A stretch of 64,000 nt of DNA from JAAYAE01 sp963678395 (lineage in GTDB: Bacteria; Bacillota; Negativicutes; Acidaminococcales; Acidaminococcaceae), in contig OY782827.1 in the NCBI GenBank assembly GCA_963678395.1, positions 1,922,001-1,986,000 of the forward strand. The letters are read 5' to 3'. Position 1 is the stretch's first letter; each line of letters begins with the position of its first letter. The notes under the pieces are model-generated. The model was not told the DNA's origin, did no database searches, and saw only the letters and a program-made list of their open reading frames with translations. Below are positions 63,304 to 64,000 of the stretch, one piece after another. Position numbers and translations under genes: made by a program.

Positions 63304-64000
63304 ATGAAAAGTAAAAACTTAGCTCAATTAAATGAAGACTTGGCTATGCACGTCTCGTATATTAGTATTACAATAAATATTTTGCTTTCTGCGTTTAAGT
63401 TGGTCGCTGGCATTATCGGCCATTCTGCCGCCATGGTTTCAGATGCCATCCATTCAGCTTCTGATGTTTTTAGTACATTTATTGTTATTATAGGAATTCG
63501 CCTTTCCAACAAGGCGTCCGATTCTTCTCATCAATATGGTCATGAAAAATTAGAATACATTGCAGCTATGTTTTTGGCCTTTGTACTTCTTATTACAGGC
63601 ATTGGCATTGGCTACGAAGGTGTACAAAACATTTTTTCTGAAACCTATGCCCATTTACAAACACCTACTTATATTGCCTTGGTAGCAGCCGTTATTTCTA
63701 TCGTTGTCAAAGAAGCCATGTTTTGGTATACAAAGAGCGCTGCTGTTAAAATTAATTCCGGTGCCCTTATGGCTGATGCTTGGCATCACCGTAGCGATGC
63801 ATTATCCTCCGTCGGCAGTTTACTTGGTATAGGTGGCGCCATGATGGGCTATCCTATTATGGATTCCTTAGCTTCTGTCGTTATCTGTATTATGATTATT
63901 CATGCTGCTTGGAAGATTTTTATTGATGCTACTAATAAATTGGTTGATCATGCTTGTGATGAAGAAACCTTGGAAGCAATGCGTAAACATGTACTAAGTC
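63304..64000 (+). CDS. Cation diffusion facilitator (Co/Ni/Zn exporter), N-terminal part
   Basis: Open from ATG 63304 (AAGGGGTTTCATT upstream) through the window end, 232 residues visible. CDF features: metal-site HxxxD pairs in helices 2 and 5 (SDAIHSASD; ADAWHHRSD), YGHEKLEYIAA between, and the start of the cytoplasmic domain. About six membrane helices. It exports divalent cations by H+ antiport. Being under a NiCo riboswitch it likely handles Co2+/Ni2+. The C-terminus is beyond the window. Confidence 0.92.
   Translation, partial: MKSKNLAQLNEDLAMHVSYISITINILLSAFKLVAGIIGHSAAMVSDAIHSASDVFSTFIVIIGIRLSNKASDSSHQYGHEKLEYIAAMFLAFVLLITGIGIGYEGVQNIFSETYAHLQTPTYIALVAAVISIVVKEAMFWYTKSAAVKINSGALMADAWHHRSDALSSVGSLLGIGGAMMGYPIMDSLASVVICIMIIHAAWKIFIDATNKLVDHACDEETLEAMRKHVLS

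Noticed and set aside
1..64000. tRNA, rRNA or CRISPR loci
   Set aside because: I saw no tRNA cloverleaf, rRNA segment or repeat-spacer array in the window; this was by eye, so a tRNAscan or CRISPR search could still find one.

Overview
The window reads as chromosome of an anaerobic, succinate-fermenting, Gram-negative-type Firmicute (Negativicutes). Acidaminococcaceae close to Phascolarctobacterium is my best guess. The basis is a complete succinyl-CoA to propionyl-CoA pathway with a Na+-pumping methylmalonyl-CoA decarboxylase, several SLC13/DASS dicarboxylate transporters, a HndABCD-type [FeFe] hydrogenase, AT-rich DNA with Firmicute-style ribosome sites, and a valS T-box. The taxon is an inference and was not checked. 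Layout: 1-300 is the 3' end of an IS3-family element. 430-3050 holds a frameshifted glutamate dehydrogenase and an HD-domain protein. 3.2-7.0 kb is a potABCD polyamine importer. 7.0-20.9 kb is a long minus-strand housekeeping block: cca, rng, a TIGR03936/TIGR03960-like pair, rodA, mrdA, mreDCB, radC, maf, and small membrane proteins including an RseC-like one. 21.0-40.4 kb is the succinate/propionate region. Read along the minus strand, a CoA-transferase (after a structured leader), B12-dependent methylmalonyl-CoA mutase (two subunits), MeaB, epimerase and decarboxylase subunits MmdA-MmdD-MmdC-MmdB are followed by four DASS transporter copies. Two of these transporters lie in near-identical cassettes: a structured leader RNA, a transporter, a 44-residue mini-delta subunit (too short for usual ORF calling) and a stand-alone decarboxylase beta subunit. 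The beta gene next to mmdADC has an in-frame stop and most of it is a near-exact copy of a cassette beta gene. The other two transporters are frameshifted. 41.0-49.5 kb is an HndABCD hydrogenase operon preceded by a sensory or regulatory block: DRTGG proteins, anti-sigma-like ATPase, an H-cluster-like iron-sulfur protein and a PHP phosphoesterase. 49.5-55.1 kb has an O-antigen-ligase-like protein, folC and T-box-controlled valS. 55.2-60.2 kb has an HMG-CoA-lyase-like enzyme, a GltS-like symporter and an acylating aldehyde dehydrogenase, with a divergent frameshifted LysR gene. 60.3-64 kb is metal homeostasis: a Zn/Cd-type P-ATPase with a CsoR-family repressor, and divergently a NiCo-riboswitch-controlled CDF exporter. 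How the parts fit: DASS carriers import succinate with Na+; the CoA-transferase, mutase and epimerase turn it into (S)-methylmalonyl-CoA; MmdABCD decarboxylates that and expels Na+, renewing the gradient the carriers use. The cassettes physically join uptake genes to the Na+-channel part of the pump. Six or more genes carry single-step lesions (A8 and C7 homopolymers, an 8-bp duplication, two nonsense codons, a 1-bp insertion). They may be real decay or variation, or consensus errors; the sequence alone cannot decide.
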